Source: Scenedesmus sp. ARA3 | Taxonomy: Eukaryota > Chlorophyta > Chlorophyceae > Sphaeropleales > Scenedesmaceae | DNA: 64,000 bases | NCBI GenBank assembly: GCA_004335835.1 | Contig: RWJK01001377.1 | Coordinates: forward strand, 62,001 to 126,000 | Direction of reading: 5' to 3' | In this document: positions 45,789 through 59,100 of the stretch, piece after piece | How positions within the stretch are numbered: position 1 is the stretch's first letter | Layout: every line of letters begins with the position of its first letter | The notes under the pieces: model-generated | What the model saw: only the letters and a program-made list of their open reading frames with translations | Database searches by the model: none | Told to the model about the DNA's origin: nothing | Program-made: the position numbers and the translations under genes

Positions 45789-48700
45789 ATGTTGCGAGCG
45801 CAGCTCTTTGTGCCCCGAAACCGCATACGGTGCACAACAGTTGCTGCTGCAACAGCACATAACACCCCCAGAAGCATGCAGGGCCTCAGGGGCAGTACAG
45901 TCGTGCATCAGTCAGTGGCAGTGCACAGGCCTCGCTGTGACAGGCGACAGTATCAGCATGCAGAGCTTATCAACGGCGTTCGCGTGCTGGTTATCCAAGA
46001 TCTTGATGCTGTGTATGCAGCAGCATCTGCAAATGTGCAAGTAGGGTACTTCGATGACCCCCCAAGTCTGCCAGGTCAGCCAGTTGTGGGACAAGATTTG
46101 GATGTCGTCTCGTTCTCTCTGCCATGCTGACCATGCGGTGTACACAAACCCTGCACAGCACCTACACATGGCAAACTCTGCTGCAGGCTTTGAACAGTAT
46201 CTGCCCACAGTGCAGCAGGGAGACGGCCAGACGCATGTTTGCTGCTACTGCAACGATCCTTGCTACAGCCTGCTGAGCAGCACTGTGCACCACACCCTAC
46301 CATACACGAGATTTCACCTGCTCCTCTGTGTGTGCAGGTGCTGCTCATTTTGTGGAGCACATGGTGCACCTGGGCAGCAAGCAGTTCCCGGATGAGAAGG
46401 AGTACAAGGCCTTCCTGGCTCAGCACGGAGGCAGCAGCAATGCATCAACAAGTAAGCTACGACAAAGGGCACCACCATGGCTGAACAGCGCTACCCAGGA
46501 GCACGCAGATAACAGCTCGGCCATTACATGTGTGTGTCAGCGCAGCATCGCTCAGCTCGCGTGATCGAAGCTGATCCCAGCTGCACAGAGCGGCCGTGAC
46601 CTGCAGGATCACCCTGCTGCTGCTGCTGCTGCTGCCTTGCATCGTTGACTGCTGCGGCTTGCAGGCATGGTGCACACCCGGTACCACTTCAAGGTGCACG
46701 CAGAGGCGCTGCCAGGGGCTCTGGCGCGCTTTGGAGCCATGCTGTCTGCCCCGCTCATCGCACACGACAGGTGCGGCACCGCGCAGCGCAGCGCAGCGCC
46801 GCACTCCTGCAAGCACAGCTTGCTAATGTGATGGTTGGCGTGGTGGCTGTTGACACGCAGCACAGCACCGGCTTCCTCTGAAGATGACACTGCCATGGTT
46901 CCTGCAGACAGCTTGGCGCACACCTGCGCAGACCTCGACCCTGCTTTTACACAGCAACAGTCACTGGTTAGGTATGCAGCACCTTCCCATGACTCACCTG
47001 TGCTACTATCGTCACCCTGCTCTCTGCCTTGTCCCCGGTCACTGCAGCTGCGCGCGCGAGGTGGAGAACGTGCACGCAGAGTACTCCCGCAACACCAACA
47101 GCGACGGCCGCAAGCTGCTGCAGCTGCGGCGCAGCCTGTGCCTGCCGCCATACTCCAACTTCAGCACTGGCTCAATCGCCACCTTGTGGGAGGGGCCGCA
47201 GCAGCATGGCGCTGACGTGGCTGGCATGCTGCGGCAGCTGTGGCAGCAGCACTACAGGGCTGGCTTCACCTGTGTTGCTGTGGTGGGCCCGCAGGATCCT
47301 CGGCAGCTGCTGCAGTGGGTGACCGAGGCGTTTGGCAACATGCCCGACAGCAGCAGCAGCAGCAGCAGCAGCACCGTTGAATCCAGCACCAGCAGCCCTG
47401 ATTGTGACAGAGGCAGCAGCGGGTGTGACAGCAGCAGCAAGGACAGCAGCATGATGCAAGTGCCATCGGCAGGCGAGACTGCAGAAATGCAGCAGCAGCA
47501 GGCAGCGGGGCAGCTGCAGCAGCGCTACCCTGTTGACGTTGTGGCGCCTGCTTCCAGGGGCCTGCTGGTGCGTGTGCTGCCTCAGAGGGACCTGCGCGAG
47601 CTGCAGCTGTGCTGGTACATCCCTGCAGGAGTGATGGCACACAGCAGGTGCGCGGCTGCAGGCGTATTGCTGCTGTCGTGGGGCACTGCAATAAGTGTGC
47701 TCTGCTGGATGCTGTACATGTGTGCGTTGCCTTGTTTCATGAGGATCTCATGGCTGCTGCAAGGCGGCTGTTCAGACAGCTGACGGCGTGTGTGCTCATT
47801 CGAATCTCACCTTATCTCAACAGTTGCTAACACAAGTCGTGGTACATGCGTGTTGCCTGCCTTCTCCTGCCTGCGTGCAGCACCAAGCCGTGGCAATGGG
47901 CGTCACACCTGCTGGGCCATGAGGTGCGCTGCAGGCCACCATGAGTGGCACTGCTGCTTTTAATCTTTAGCTGTTGCCGCAGCTGTTCTGTCATGTTTAT
48001 ATTTGCAGTTGTCTGTTCACTGGACGGGGCAAAGCGGTCTTGCCAGACGGCTAGGTGCCTGTCCCGTCAGCTGCAAGTCAAAATCACCGCCGGCATCTGC
48101 ACTCCGCTCGCATGCAACACACCACTCAGACGCACCCATCACTACCGGCCATTTCATTGCCACCTTTGCCACCACCACCTCACTGCCACTGCTGCTGCTG
48201 CCGCCCCTCAGGGCCCCGGGTCAGCCGCCCACCTGCTCAAAGCCCAAGGCCTGGTGCAGAGCCTGGAGGCAGGCATGGGTGAGGAGGTGCGGGCGGGCAG
48301 GGGCTGGATGTTCTGGCGGCTGACGCTCAGCCTCACACAGGCAGGGGAGGATGCGCTGGAGCATGTGGTGGCGACAGTGTACAGGGCGATACAGGTGGGG
48401 CGGCTGCATCTTGTGCTACTGCTCGTCTTCTCATGTCCACACAAACGCCAGGTACCAGTCAAGCCCTACTGCCTGGCAGGTCATTGACTTTCTGCTTCTC
48501 CTGACGCTACTGCCTGCCTGTTCATCTTGAATTGGAAGCAAACATACGTGGATGGGAGGCATCTGATATGTTTGTTTCCCGCACTTTGTGCAGGTGCTGC
48601 AGCGCTGCTCTGACGATCAGCTGCACCAAACCTGGCAGGAGGCTGCCAGCCTGGCGCAGCTGCGCTTCGACTGGCGGGACCCCATTGAGCCGCTGGCTGC

Positions 48701-50593
48701 TGCACAGTCAGCAGCTTATGCGCTGCACTACTACCCACCCAGTGAGGCCCTCAGTGGCCCAGTGTTGATGAGCCAGTATGATGCCTCGCTGCTGCTCTGG
48801 TTTGTGGGGCAGCTGAATGTGCCCAACATGAATGTGTACTACAGCAGCAGGCGCAATGCGGGGATGGTGGGGAGCAAGGAGGCGTGGTATGGGGCTGAGT
48901 ATGGCGTGCAGCAGCTGCCACAGGCATGGCTGGACAGCATTGCGCAGTACACAGCTGTGGATGGCCAAGGCTGTGCAGATGCAGGTGCGGCAGGTGCTGG
49001 CGCAGCTGAGTTGACACAGCAGCAGCAGCAGCAACAGCAGCAGGTGTTGGCACCTGTGCCTGGTCAGCTGCACCTTCCGGAGCCCAACTGGGCCTTGCCG
49101 ACAGACTTCAGCCTGCGCCTAGAGCATGGCGAGACAGCAGAGGCAGCAGCAGCAGCAGCAGCAGGTGGCGGTGGTGGTGCTGCCAGCTATGATGGTGCTG
49201 CGCCACCACCCACACAGCTGCTGCAGCAGCCAGGGCTGTGTGTGTGGCACTGCAAGGACATCAGCTACGGTTTGCCAAAGGTGGGGCCAGGCGGCAGCTA
49301 GCTCATTCGCACACTTAGCGGGGCACAAGCTATGAAGGGTCAGAGCACCACAGGCTGCATGATATGGCAGTTGTTTGTTGGCATGTGCGCTGCTTCTGGC
49401 TCTGCGCAGCATCCAACCAGCCTCTCGCTCTGCTTGGCACCAGCCCTTGTACCTGTGCCAGCCCAGCTCCTCAGCAGTGCTGCTACCACAGCCTGCATTA
49501 CCGCCGCCGCATCACCAAACACCCGTACGCCTGCGCCTACAGGTGCACCTGCGCTTGCACCTCGTCACGCCGGCAGTCTACGCCAGCCCCGCCTCCACCA
49601 TCTCCACGCGCCTGCTGCTGTGCGTGCTGGAAGACCTGCTACTGCCTCAAGCTTACCCTGCTGAGCTGGCGGGCAGCAGCTACAGCCTGGACAGTGAGCA
49701 AGGGGGCCTGCTGCTGCGGCTGGTGGGTTTCCCTGGCGTGGTGCAGCAGCTGCTGGGGCTGGTGCTTCGGGGGCTGCTGGGTGAGTGGAGTGGGTGCAGG
49801 CATTGCCGCGCAGCAGGGACGCCCAGCTGCTGTGTGAAGATGCTTTTGAGCTGATCACAAAGCCTATTCCCGAATGTTGCTTAGTTGCTTTGCCGCTACA
49901 GGCCCATACTTTGCTTTGCATTGTGTCCATCCTTCCGGGCTGGCTTTTGCTGGATAGTACCCTGCACACTTGCGTCATGTGTGCGTGCTGCTCAGCCCTG
50001 CCTTGTTAAAGTCTTCCTCTCCGTCCCTTTCTCTTCCTGCAGGCCTCACCGCGCAGCAGGTGCAGGATCGCTTTGCCACCATGCAGGGCCGCCTGCTGCA
50101 GGGGCTCACCAACTGGGCCAACAACAACCCCGCACAGCACGCAGAGTACGGCGCACACCACCTGCTGCAGCAGACCCACCACCACAACGCAGCACTGCTG
50201 CAAGCAGCAGCAGCCACAGCACCGCAGCAGCTGCTGGCGCTGCAGCAGCAGCTGGCGTGTGGCAAGGACATGCATGTGGACACGCTGGCATATGGCAACG
50301 TCAGCCAGCAGGAGGCAGCGGAGCTTGTGCAGGTGCTGCAGCAGCAGCTGAAGCCTCAGGGGCTACTGCAAGGCTGCTGGCCCCCAGCGAGCAAGGTGCT
50401 GTGCCTGTCACCAGTTTCAGCACAGCAGTTCGGACTGTCATCATCCGCAGCAGCAGCTGCTGCCGCAGCTGGAGCGGCTGGCAAAGGGGTTGGGATAGGT
50501 GCTGTTGGTGCTGCAAGTCAGCAGCCCTGGGGTGTTGCAGCAGCTGCTGCGGCTGAGGGACTGTCAGGCGAGCCGCTGCAGCTGCAGCAGTCA

Positions 50594-50633
<40 letters not shown>

Positions 50634-51682
50634 ACAGCACTGCTGCAGGTATAGCCGGCAGCAGTGCTGCTGTGTACGTAACGTATGTCCCAGTCAACCC
50701 TAACCCCAGCAACAGCAACAACGCAGTGTACTACATCGTGCAACTGAGCCCCGACAGCATCACCACTGCAGTTCTGCTGGACCTCTTCGTGCAGATGTCC
50801 AGCAAGGCTTGCTTCTATGAGCTGCGCACGAGGCAGCGGCTAGGCTACAGTGTGAGCCTCAGCAGCAGCAACTTGCACCGGCAGCTAGGGCTCATGGTGC
50901 GCGTGCAGTCACCCGCCACGCAGCCTGATGCGCTGGCTGCTGCTGTGCGGGGCTGGCTGTGTGGGTTCAGGCAGGAGCTGCAGGAGATGGCGGCGGGGGA
51001 GGTGCTGCAGAACCAGAAGAAGGTGAGCGTTGTCAAGATGAGGGAGGGGAACTGCTGCTGTACATGCCTTGTCGGTAGGGTGTGACAGACTTGTACTACA
51101 AGTCCTGACATGCGGTGTGATTACGGCGTGGTCAGCCATTCCAGCAATAATAGCGCTGTGCCGCTCAGCGGTGGTGGTAACGCACACCCGCATGCTGCGT
51201 TTGCTGCTGCAAATCTCTTGACTCCCGTGCAGGCGCTGTCAGCCAAGTACCTGGACCCCCCGAAGAGTTTGCAGGAAGCAGCCAAACGCAGCTGGAGGCC
51301 CATCCGCGAGCGCACCCTGCAGTGGGACAGGCGCCGCCAGAAGGCTGCAGCTGCTCAGGCGCTGACAGCGCAGCAGCTGCTGCAGTTCTTTGATCAAAAG
51401 CTGCACCCGGATGCGGCGCAGCACCAGGCGCTGTGTGTGCAGTTATGGGGTGGGCGCAAAGGGGCGCTGGCTGCTGCTGGCGAGCAGGGTGCAGCAGCAG
51501 ATGCAGGACAGCCAGGCGGTGCAGTGATGGCAGTGGGGCCAGGTGTTTCAGGGCCACAGCAGTTGACGGTGCTGGCAGATGATGTGAAGCAGTTCAAGCT
51601 GAGTCAGCCGCTGATGCCTGCTCCAGAGATAATCATGCCCCCGCCAGCTGTCAGCAGCGGGACAATGCAGGCAGCGCTGTAG
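45789..51682 (+). CDS. M16A metallopeptidase, insulin-degrading-enzyme-like
   Basis: A zinc peptidase of the pitrilysin/insulysin family. Ten exons close in phase to 1228 residues: 45789-46074, 46338-46451, 46665-46770, 47048-47647, 47881-47923, 48212-48394, 48594-49280, 49543-49780, 50043-51022 and 51233-51682. The inverted zinc motif HFVEH is at 99-103 and the third ligand is Glu180 in VHAEYSRN, the same 81-residue spacing as in human IDE. SKQFPDEKEY and HGGSSNAST follow the active site. WQWASHLLGHEGPGS marks the second M16 module, and ELRTRQRLGYSV near residue 990 is a C-terminal M16A signature. About 60 Arg/Thr/Ala-rich residues precede the catalytic module (INGVRVLVIQDL), which suggests an organelle-targeting peptide. 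Ser, Ala and Gln inserts make it longer than IDE (about 1000). Cytosolic peptide turnover or transit-peptide clearance are both possible roles. Confidence 0.9.
50592..50632 (+). repeat. GCT tract coding for poly-Ala in the M16 gene
   Basis: About 13 consecutive alanine codons in the long ninth exon, in a linker between conserved M16 segments. Confidence 0.85.
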
Positions 51683-52016
51683 TCTTACTTTGAGAGAGCC
51701 TTTGAGAGACCCAGGGAGAGGGTTTCTTTCGTATGCAGATGTTGTGCTGAAGAGGCTACGCTGGTAATCAGTGACTTGGCCTGGGTCAGCATGCCATGTC
51801 ATGCCACCTTCAACTGTAGGGTTTGTGTGGTAGCACAGTACAGGCATGACCCCGCTGCGAACTGTGATTCCGGCTTGTAACGTTGCATGGGCGGTTCTTT
51901 CTAGTGCTTTGTTGCTGCCCTGCTGCGTACACAGCCCTGCAACTGCCAGAACTCTACGGCACTTCCAGACCGATCTTCTTCCTTTCAGTGCTGGTACCAT
52001 ACCAGCGATCCACACA
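51683..52016 (+). other. Spacer between M16 peptidase and ATG3
   Basis: 334 bases containing the M16 3' UTR and the ATG3 promoter and 5' UTR. Nothing else is seen apart from the TGTAA at 51876. Confidence 0.5.
51876..51880 (+). terminator. Candidate polyadenylation signal TGTAA for the M16 gene
   Basis: The motif lies 194 bases after the stop codon and 137 bases before the ATG3 start. Confidence 0.4.
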
Positions 52017-54239
52017 ATGCGAAACGCTATTCATAGCATATACAAGAAGACGGCCGAGGCTGTGTTGCCCCCACTTTCCAAGTCACAGTTCGAGGAAAAG
52101 AGGGTCAGTGGTGACAGATGCGCATGCTCCAGCTGCACCCCTCGTCGTAAGCAGTCCGCCCAACACGCACTGTGTGCGTCTTCAGGTGCTCACACCTCAG
52201 GAGTTTTTGAAAGCTGGCGACTACCTGGTGCGGGCTTGCCCCACCTGGTCATGGTAAGGCGCTGCTGTTGCTGCTGCTGCCTATTCTGCCCCATGCAGTA
52301 GTCTTACACCAGCTTCGTGCCTGTCCCACGACTCAGTTCAACTATTCAACTGCTGGTGTGCATACTTGCAGGGAGGCTGGTGATGCCAGCAAGGCGCGCA
52401 GCTACTTTCCTGCAGACAAGCAGTACCTGGTCACACGACATGGTGGGTGCGCTGCGCATGCATGCACACACCAGCCACCTGTGCAGGTGACAGGATTTTG
52501 TAGGGTCACGGTTGCTTAGGTAGTTTGCACCTTCAAACTGCAGCATTGAGGGGTGTCAGCATTTGCACAGAGCAGCTGCAACACAGCTGCACCATGCAAT
52601 TGAGCAAGATGAGGTCGCCCAAGCGCCACACACCTGCCTGCTGCTGCTACTTCATGCAGTGCCCTGCTTGAGCCGTGCCAGCGACATAGAAAAGTACGAC
52701 CCCAAGAGCGAATTCGCTCTAGGAGGAGACGATGAGGGCTGGGTGGCAACACACAAGGACCCTGGCAGTGCAGCAGGCGGAAGTGCAGCAGCAGCAGCAG
52801 CGCAGGAGGATGACATACCTGACCTGGATGCTGACGAACCCCCAGCAGCAGCAGCAGCAGCAGCAGCAGGGAGTGCCAGCCAGCACGGTGCTGCAGCAGC
52901 AGCAGCTGATGATGATGATGTGCCAGACATATCAGAGCTGGAGCTTGTTGAGCCGGATGATGAGGTGGGACACAGCAGCCATGCATGCGGTGCAAACAGG
53001 CAGCAGCTATGTCATTGCTCGCGTTGCTTAGCATGTCTTGTTGCAGTGTGTGAGGTTCATGCAGATGTACTTGCAGGTTCTGGGCTGGGATGCTGCAGCC
53101 GTTCAATCTTGTGCTGTCTGTGCATGCTCCAACGGGAGGTCCACATCCGCTGCACCGCGCACTGCAGGCAGCCCTGCCGGCTGCTGCCGCAGCAGCTGCA
53201 GCAGGCAGCAGTGCAGCCGCCGCCGGCTCCGGCATCCGGCACACGCGCACGTACGACCTGTACATCACGTACGACCAGTACTACCAGGTGCCGCGCTTCT
53301 GGCTGGTGGGCTTTGACGAGGCGCAGCAGCCGCTGCGGCCCAACCAGGTGGGCAAAGGCATTGCAGACCGTGCAGTGGCCTTGTTTGCACAAAAGCGACA
53401 TGACTCGTCATGTGCCACGACTGCAATCAGGGTGTGAGCTGTGTGATGGTGTTTTGATGCACACGTGAAGGTGCCGCTTGTTGCGGCGCGTTGGGCATGG
53501 TGCAGCTATCTTCAGCATCGAACCTCTGCAAGTCCGCATACTTTGAGCATTGCTGTGTACCCACTGGCAGTAGTGCTTTTGTCAAAGCTCATGTGTCACT
53601 GACTGCACTATCTTCCTCCTTGCTCGCTGCGCTGCTGCAGGTGCTGGAGGATGTGTCTGAGGAGCACGCGCGCAAGACCATCACGCTGGACCCGCACCCG
53701 CACCTGGCTGTATCCGCGGCCTCCATCCACCCCTGCAGGCACGCAGAGGTCATGAAGAAGCTGGCAGACGGCATCAGCGGCGGCGACGGAGCAGAGTTCC
53801 CGCTTGAGCAGTGAGTGGCGATGTGTCGGTTTGCTGCAGTTGACGTGCTGGTGCACCGCTCAGGCACATCGTCAGCGGAATGTGACTGGTGTTGCTGCTG
53901 TTGTGCTAGGGGTGCACAGCTGCAGTGCCACTTGATGCGGTGATGCCGTGTATTGTGAACTTCAGCTCTGCCTGACAGTGTTTTGCTGCGGGCAGTGCCA
54001 TATGGCATTGCAAGTGTGGTAAGTGTGTGGCCAAGTCAAGGTAGCTGCAGCCAATGCATTGCCTGGTTGGGCTGCTCACACAACAGTTGATGCAGTGCCT
54101 AATGCAACCACCAGCCCTACTGATGCCTGCTGCTGCTGCTGCTGCTGCTGCCAGGTACCTGGTGCTGTTCCTCAAGTTCATTGCGTCAGTGGTGCCCACC
54201 ATACAGTACGACTACACCATGTCAGTGGGAGGGCAGTAG
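52017..54239 (+). CDS. ATG3: ATG3, E2-like enzyme of ATG8 lipidation
   Basis: Transfers ATG8 from ATG7 to phosphatidylethanolamine in autophagosome formation. Seven exons close in phase to 344 residues: 52017-52103, 52186-52253, 52372-52442, 52660-52964, 53099-53347, 53641-53810 and 54155-54239. Family segments appear in order: [62 protein letters not shown], the catalytic HPC (290-292) and [18 protein letters not shown] near the end. The flexible region between them is filled with Ala and Asp runs ([27 protein letters not shown]). The 5' end of exon 5 is uncertain: an acceptor before 53169 would also keep the phase. The first 11 residues fit the membrane-sensing N-terminal helix. Confidence 0.93.
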
Positions 54240-56180
54240 CCACGTGCGTGTGCCTGCGAGCCAACTGCACGGCCTGTCACAGCCGCCAAGCAGACACTGT
54301 GCAACGAGGGTCGTGCATGGCGCATTGTTGGCGAAGTGTGCTTTGGCAGAAAGGGGTGTGTGGTGGCCCAGCACGCTTTGCCAGCCATGCACACATGTAC
54401 ATTACTGCCACTGCGAGAGGGAATCATGTAACACTATGTCACCCGGAATTCATGTTACACTATGCCGGGTGCTAACTAGCAGGGTATGGCCTGGCAGCAA
54501 CCTTGTTTGTTGTAAGCTGGGCTTTTGTATCAGATCATGACTGCTTGCCTGAGCAATCAGCAAGGGTTGCGGCTGTTGCAGCTTCACACTGCCGAACTGC
54601 ACATTGTGGGTGCACTGCGCAGCTGCAAGCATTACACGTGCATGTGCGCAGTGGCCGTTCTCCCGTTGCAGCAGTGTGCACCGCTCTCAATTGTCTGCTA
54701 CGTGTGGGTTTTGAAGTGTAACAAATCTGAAAGCAGGACATTATGACGCCCCATCTTGCTATGCCACTGTCTTTTGAATCTCAAACGCCTGGCAGGTCCA
54801 CGCATATGCAAATACACTGGGGTTTACAGGCTTTCAGGCCTGCAGCTGAGACACAAATGTGCGAAATTTGTGAGCTGGGGGAGCATCCTTGGCTGTGTCA
54901 GCCAGCCCTTCAGCTGGCATGTGAAGCGACTCTGCGCTGGCATGCACAACGCTGCAGTCCCACTTCTCACACGTAAGCCGCCTGCACTAGCGCCAGTACT
55001 GGCTGCATGTAGATGCTTACCTTGCACCAGACAACGTTGGAATGTGCAACTGGGCCTGACGATCAGCAGCACACAGTGGCCAGAATAGCATGCCATTCAC
55101 AAACCTTTGCAGGTGCCAGTCTGAGCACGACTGTGCCGCTTAGAAATCGAGATAGAGGAGTTGCACGGTGTGTTCATGCGGCATACGCCACCACAGACAC
55201 CTGGTAAAATGGGAAGCTGCAAGCAGCTCAGCTCGGGCTGTCACTCAGAGGTTCCACGCAGGACAACCTCTGTGTCTAAGGCATGACATTTATTATGCTA
55301 GCATAACCGCCTTCCTTACGACACACAAGTTGGCTGCAATATGTCATCATTGGGCATGAATGCAGTATTCCAAGCAGTGCTGGTGACAGCAATCTCAACG
55401 TCTTTTAGTGTAGATATGTAGAACCAGGCTGAACGTGCTTCGCTGACTCAGCAGAATGCTGAAACAGACGCCAACACCGCATTTATGCAGATGTGAGGAG
55501 TGTACTGGCTGTTGAGAGCACGGCATGCCATCAGCATAAAGCAAACGTGCACCGATCTCACTACTCAATCAACAGCCGGGCTACGTCACTGCCTCAGGCT
55601 GGCGGAATGCAAAGCAAGCACGCGATCAGGCACACATGTGGATAGCAGGTCAAGCAATCCGAGTCAGCATATTACCATGCTGTACAAGCCCCTGTCCAAC
55701 GTTGCCTATGCTGATGTCACTCCGCTGCTGCTCTCTCAAAAAGCAGCTGCTGCAGCAGCTGATGCTCATCCCGGCGCTCGCCACTCACTTTCCAGCTATA
55801 CTGTGTGCAGCTGCTGCAACTGCTGACAGCACCCTCAAAGCTCTCAAGTGCCACTCAGGATGCTCACCAAACTGCATCATGTCATATCTTTCTGCATCAT
55901 GTATGGTCTGCGACATCATATACACATCATATTCACAAGTACATGCAGCCCTGGAGACTGCCTGTGTGCCTGTGCCCGCTAGCACACAATTGTGCATGGC
56001 ATCATCTGCAAATCACCGTAAGCCATCGCCATGAAGCTTCGTGTGACAAGCAACAAATGGCTGACGTGTGAGCAGTTGGGTCCTGTACCGACAGGGTACT
56101 CTAGCTGCAGCAGCAAAATCTGCTAGTGCATCCCAAAAGGCACCGACTGCCGCATAGTGTATTACAGTGGCTGACGTCTT
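54240..56180. other. Convergent region between ATG3 and the capping-ligase gene
   Basis: About 1.9 kb with no supported exon. Plus-strand TGTAA occurs at 54427, 54511 and 54717, and a minus-strand copy at 56162 just past the stop of the minus-strand gene. The stretch is poorer in CAG repeats than the genes. Confidence 0.45.
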
Positions 56181-59100
56181 TCATGGGCTGCCATACCCTC
56201 TGTAGCTGTAATGAGAGTCAGAGCCACCACCGTACTCATAGCGCGGTTCTGCCCAACGCGAGCCCCCCCCAAAGCTCCCCCTGTCCTCCCATTCCCTGCT
56301 CGCTGCTGCCTGCTTCTCTGCGTTTTCCCTGAGCCCTGGCTGCCCCTGCACCAGCTCACACCAGGCCCTGCACACCGCCAGTGCCCTGCCCACATCTTTA
56401 CCCTGCAGCTTGCTCAGCACGGCCAGCAGCGCCTGGTCAGTCAGCTGCTGCATTATCAGCGGATAGGCAGCCTCGCAAGACACCCTGCAGTCTCCCTGAG
56501 GGCCGCGCGCCCAGCCTTTTGCATACGTCTGAGCGAAGGCAGGTGAGGGCGTGTAGCCAGGCAGGCTGCCATCCGTGCCAGGCCGTATGCACTCCAGGAT
56601 GCGGCCACGCAGGGCAGGGGCTGGGCTCCTGCTGCTGCTGCTGCTGATGGTGTTTGACATGGACCCAGGGATGCTTATGTACCTGCAGCTGCTGCCAGTG
56701 TCCCTGAACATGCGAGTGACAGCAGCAGTGCCCCTGTCCACTGCATACCGTAGCGCTTCAGCAAACTGGGCGGTGTCAGCGTCAGGGGAGCCGCTGCTGC
56801 TGTCAAAGAAGCCACCACCGCTTATGCTGCTGCTGCTACTACTGCTGCTGCTGCTGCCGCCAACAGTGTCCCCAGTCCCTTCCTCACCCTGTGCTGCTGC
56901 CTGCGCAGGGCTAGCTTCTGTCTCGCCTGCAGGCGCGCATGCTGCAGCACTGCTGGTTGATGCCACCACAGCAGCGTGGTTGCCGCTGCTGCTGCTGCTG
57001 CTGCAAGCAGCTGTAGCTTGGATGCCGCTTGCGCTGGTGCCACTGTCGCTGAAGTTAGCGCCCAGCCAGGACCTCTGCAGCTGCTGCTGCAGCTGCTGCT
57101 GCACAGCCCAGAACTTCGTTTCTAGTGCTGTTAGTATGGCATCAACCTCTGCCGCAAAGTGTGCTGGCAGGCCCTCTGCCACCTGAGCACGGCTCTTGCC
57201 CCTGAACACTGCGTCCCATACTATCAGCGGGTGCAGCTGGTGCGCAGCAGCCTGGCCAGCACGCATAAACTGCTGCTGCACCAGCTTGCAGCGCTGCTGC
57301 TGGCTCTGCACCACCCATCCCTCAAAGTTGGAGCTGCTGCCACTGTCATCTGCACCCTTGCAGCCGCCAGTTGTCTGGTTCATGCTGCACTGCAACTCCC
57401 TGCCAGTGCCAGAGGCCCCTGACATCTTCAACATAACCTCAAGCAGGCTGCTCTTATGCGACGCAGTATGATCTGCAATGCTGCAACCCCTGCTCAGCCT
57501 TTGCAGTAGCTCCGGCAGCGAGCCTTCAATGCCTGGCACTGCCATGACGCCTAGCTGTGCTGCCAGCTGCTGCCGTGCAGCAGCATCAGGCAGCTCCTGG
57601 CCCTCAGGTGACACAGCACCAAGCAAGACCAGCCCCTCAAAAGGATAGCGCACCACGTGCGTGTTGTGCTGGTAGACTGCCTCAAACATGTAGGTCCAGC
57701 CTGGCTGCATTGCGGCAAGGTTGCCGTGGCTGCGCAGCCACTCACGCGCCCAGAGTGCCTGCAGGAGCAGCAGCGGCGGCAGCAGCGGCTGTTGGACCCC
57801 CGGTATGCGACGGAGTGTGCCTGCAAGGCCTTGCACCCAGCTCAGGGTTGCTGTCTAGATAACACACTCGGCACGGGCAGTGCACATTCAGCCATGCCCG
57901 TTCTGTGCTATAACTCATAGTTACAAGTTACAAGTCCTACGCATCAGAAGCAGGCAAGCCTGCTTGAGCCTATGCTCTTCTGTGCATAAATTAGAGAAGG
58001 ACAAGGACAGGCCTGGGCCTGAGAGCTCTATCGTAAGAACTCATTCCCATCCTACTACGCTATGACTCATAGCCTATGAGTGAGGTTTGTGCGATGCCCA
58101 CCCCCTGGCAGTCATCGTCATCGGATCACCGTCTGGCACCGGACTGCCTTCAAGCAGCCGTCCTCGTACACGCAACAGCGCTGCATGCCGTCCCCGCTCC
58201 CCACGCCCACCTGCTCAGAGTCCATCCTCCTCCTGGTGGCCACCTGCAGCTGGCCCTGCCACAGGAAGGCCAGAACAAAAGAGCCATCCACCTTGACACT
58301 GGCAGACGCAATCGGGGCCTGCCCCCAGTGCTGGTATAGCTGCAGGCTGCCAGGCCCAGGCTCACTGGCCGCAACCTTTGCTAGCTGTCTGGTTGAAGGA
58401 CCAGCGCTGCAGTCCCTGATCAGCAACTGACCCCTGCCCCCTTTGTTATTGGCCCTGGCACCTCTGTTGCCGCCTGTGCTGCTGCTGCCGCTGCTGCAGC
58501 TGCTGCCTCCGCCTCCAGCTGCTGCGGCTGCCAAAGCACGACTCACGGCCGGCATCGACTGTGGCCCTCCAAAGCGTGCGAAGGGCGTGGCAACTACGCT
58601 GCTGCTGGCTGGGTGCAGCACCATCCCCCTGCACATAACAGCTGTGCTGCTGCTGGGTGGGCCGGTGCTCAGGTCATAGCAGAACACTTCCAAGCCGCTG
58701 TCAGGGTCTGTGGTTCTGTGCACTGTGCCAGCTGCAACCTCTGCCTGCACTGCAGCATACAGCTGATTATACGGCATGCTCCTAGCTGGGTGGACTGCAG
58801 CTTCTGTGCTGCTAGCAGTGCTGCTGCTGCCATCCTGGACTGCAGCAGCTGTGGTGATGAAGCTCTCCGCTTCCCAAACTGCCTGCACCAGCTGCTCAAG
58901 CGCTAGGGGTGCCTTGTCAGTTCCAGGCAGCCCCTGCTGCTCCAGCTGGGTACGCACAGTAGGGCTGTTGCCAGCTGACTTGTCCCAGCGCACTGACAGT
59001 GGCCGCCACACACGAGAGTTACTGTTGAACGCATGTGCATAGGCGCGTTCTCTGTGCGATCTTTTCTTTTTTGCTGCCGCCAACCTGCCTGCTTGCTGGC

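Noticed and set aside
58080..58210. End of the fusion gene at the stop near 58118
   Set aside because: Reading on gives a premature stop after motif I. A good GTGGGC donor at 58210 joins in phase to the rest of the ligase, so two separate genes are not supported.
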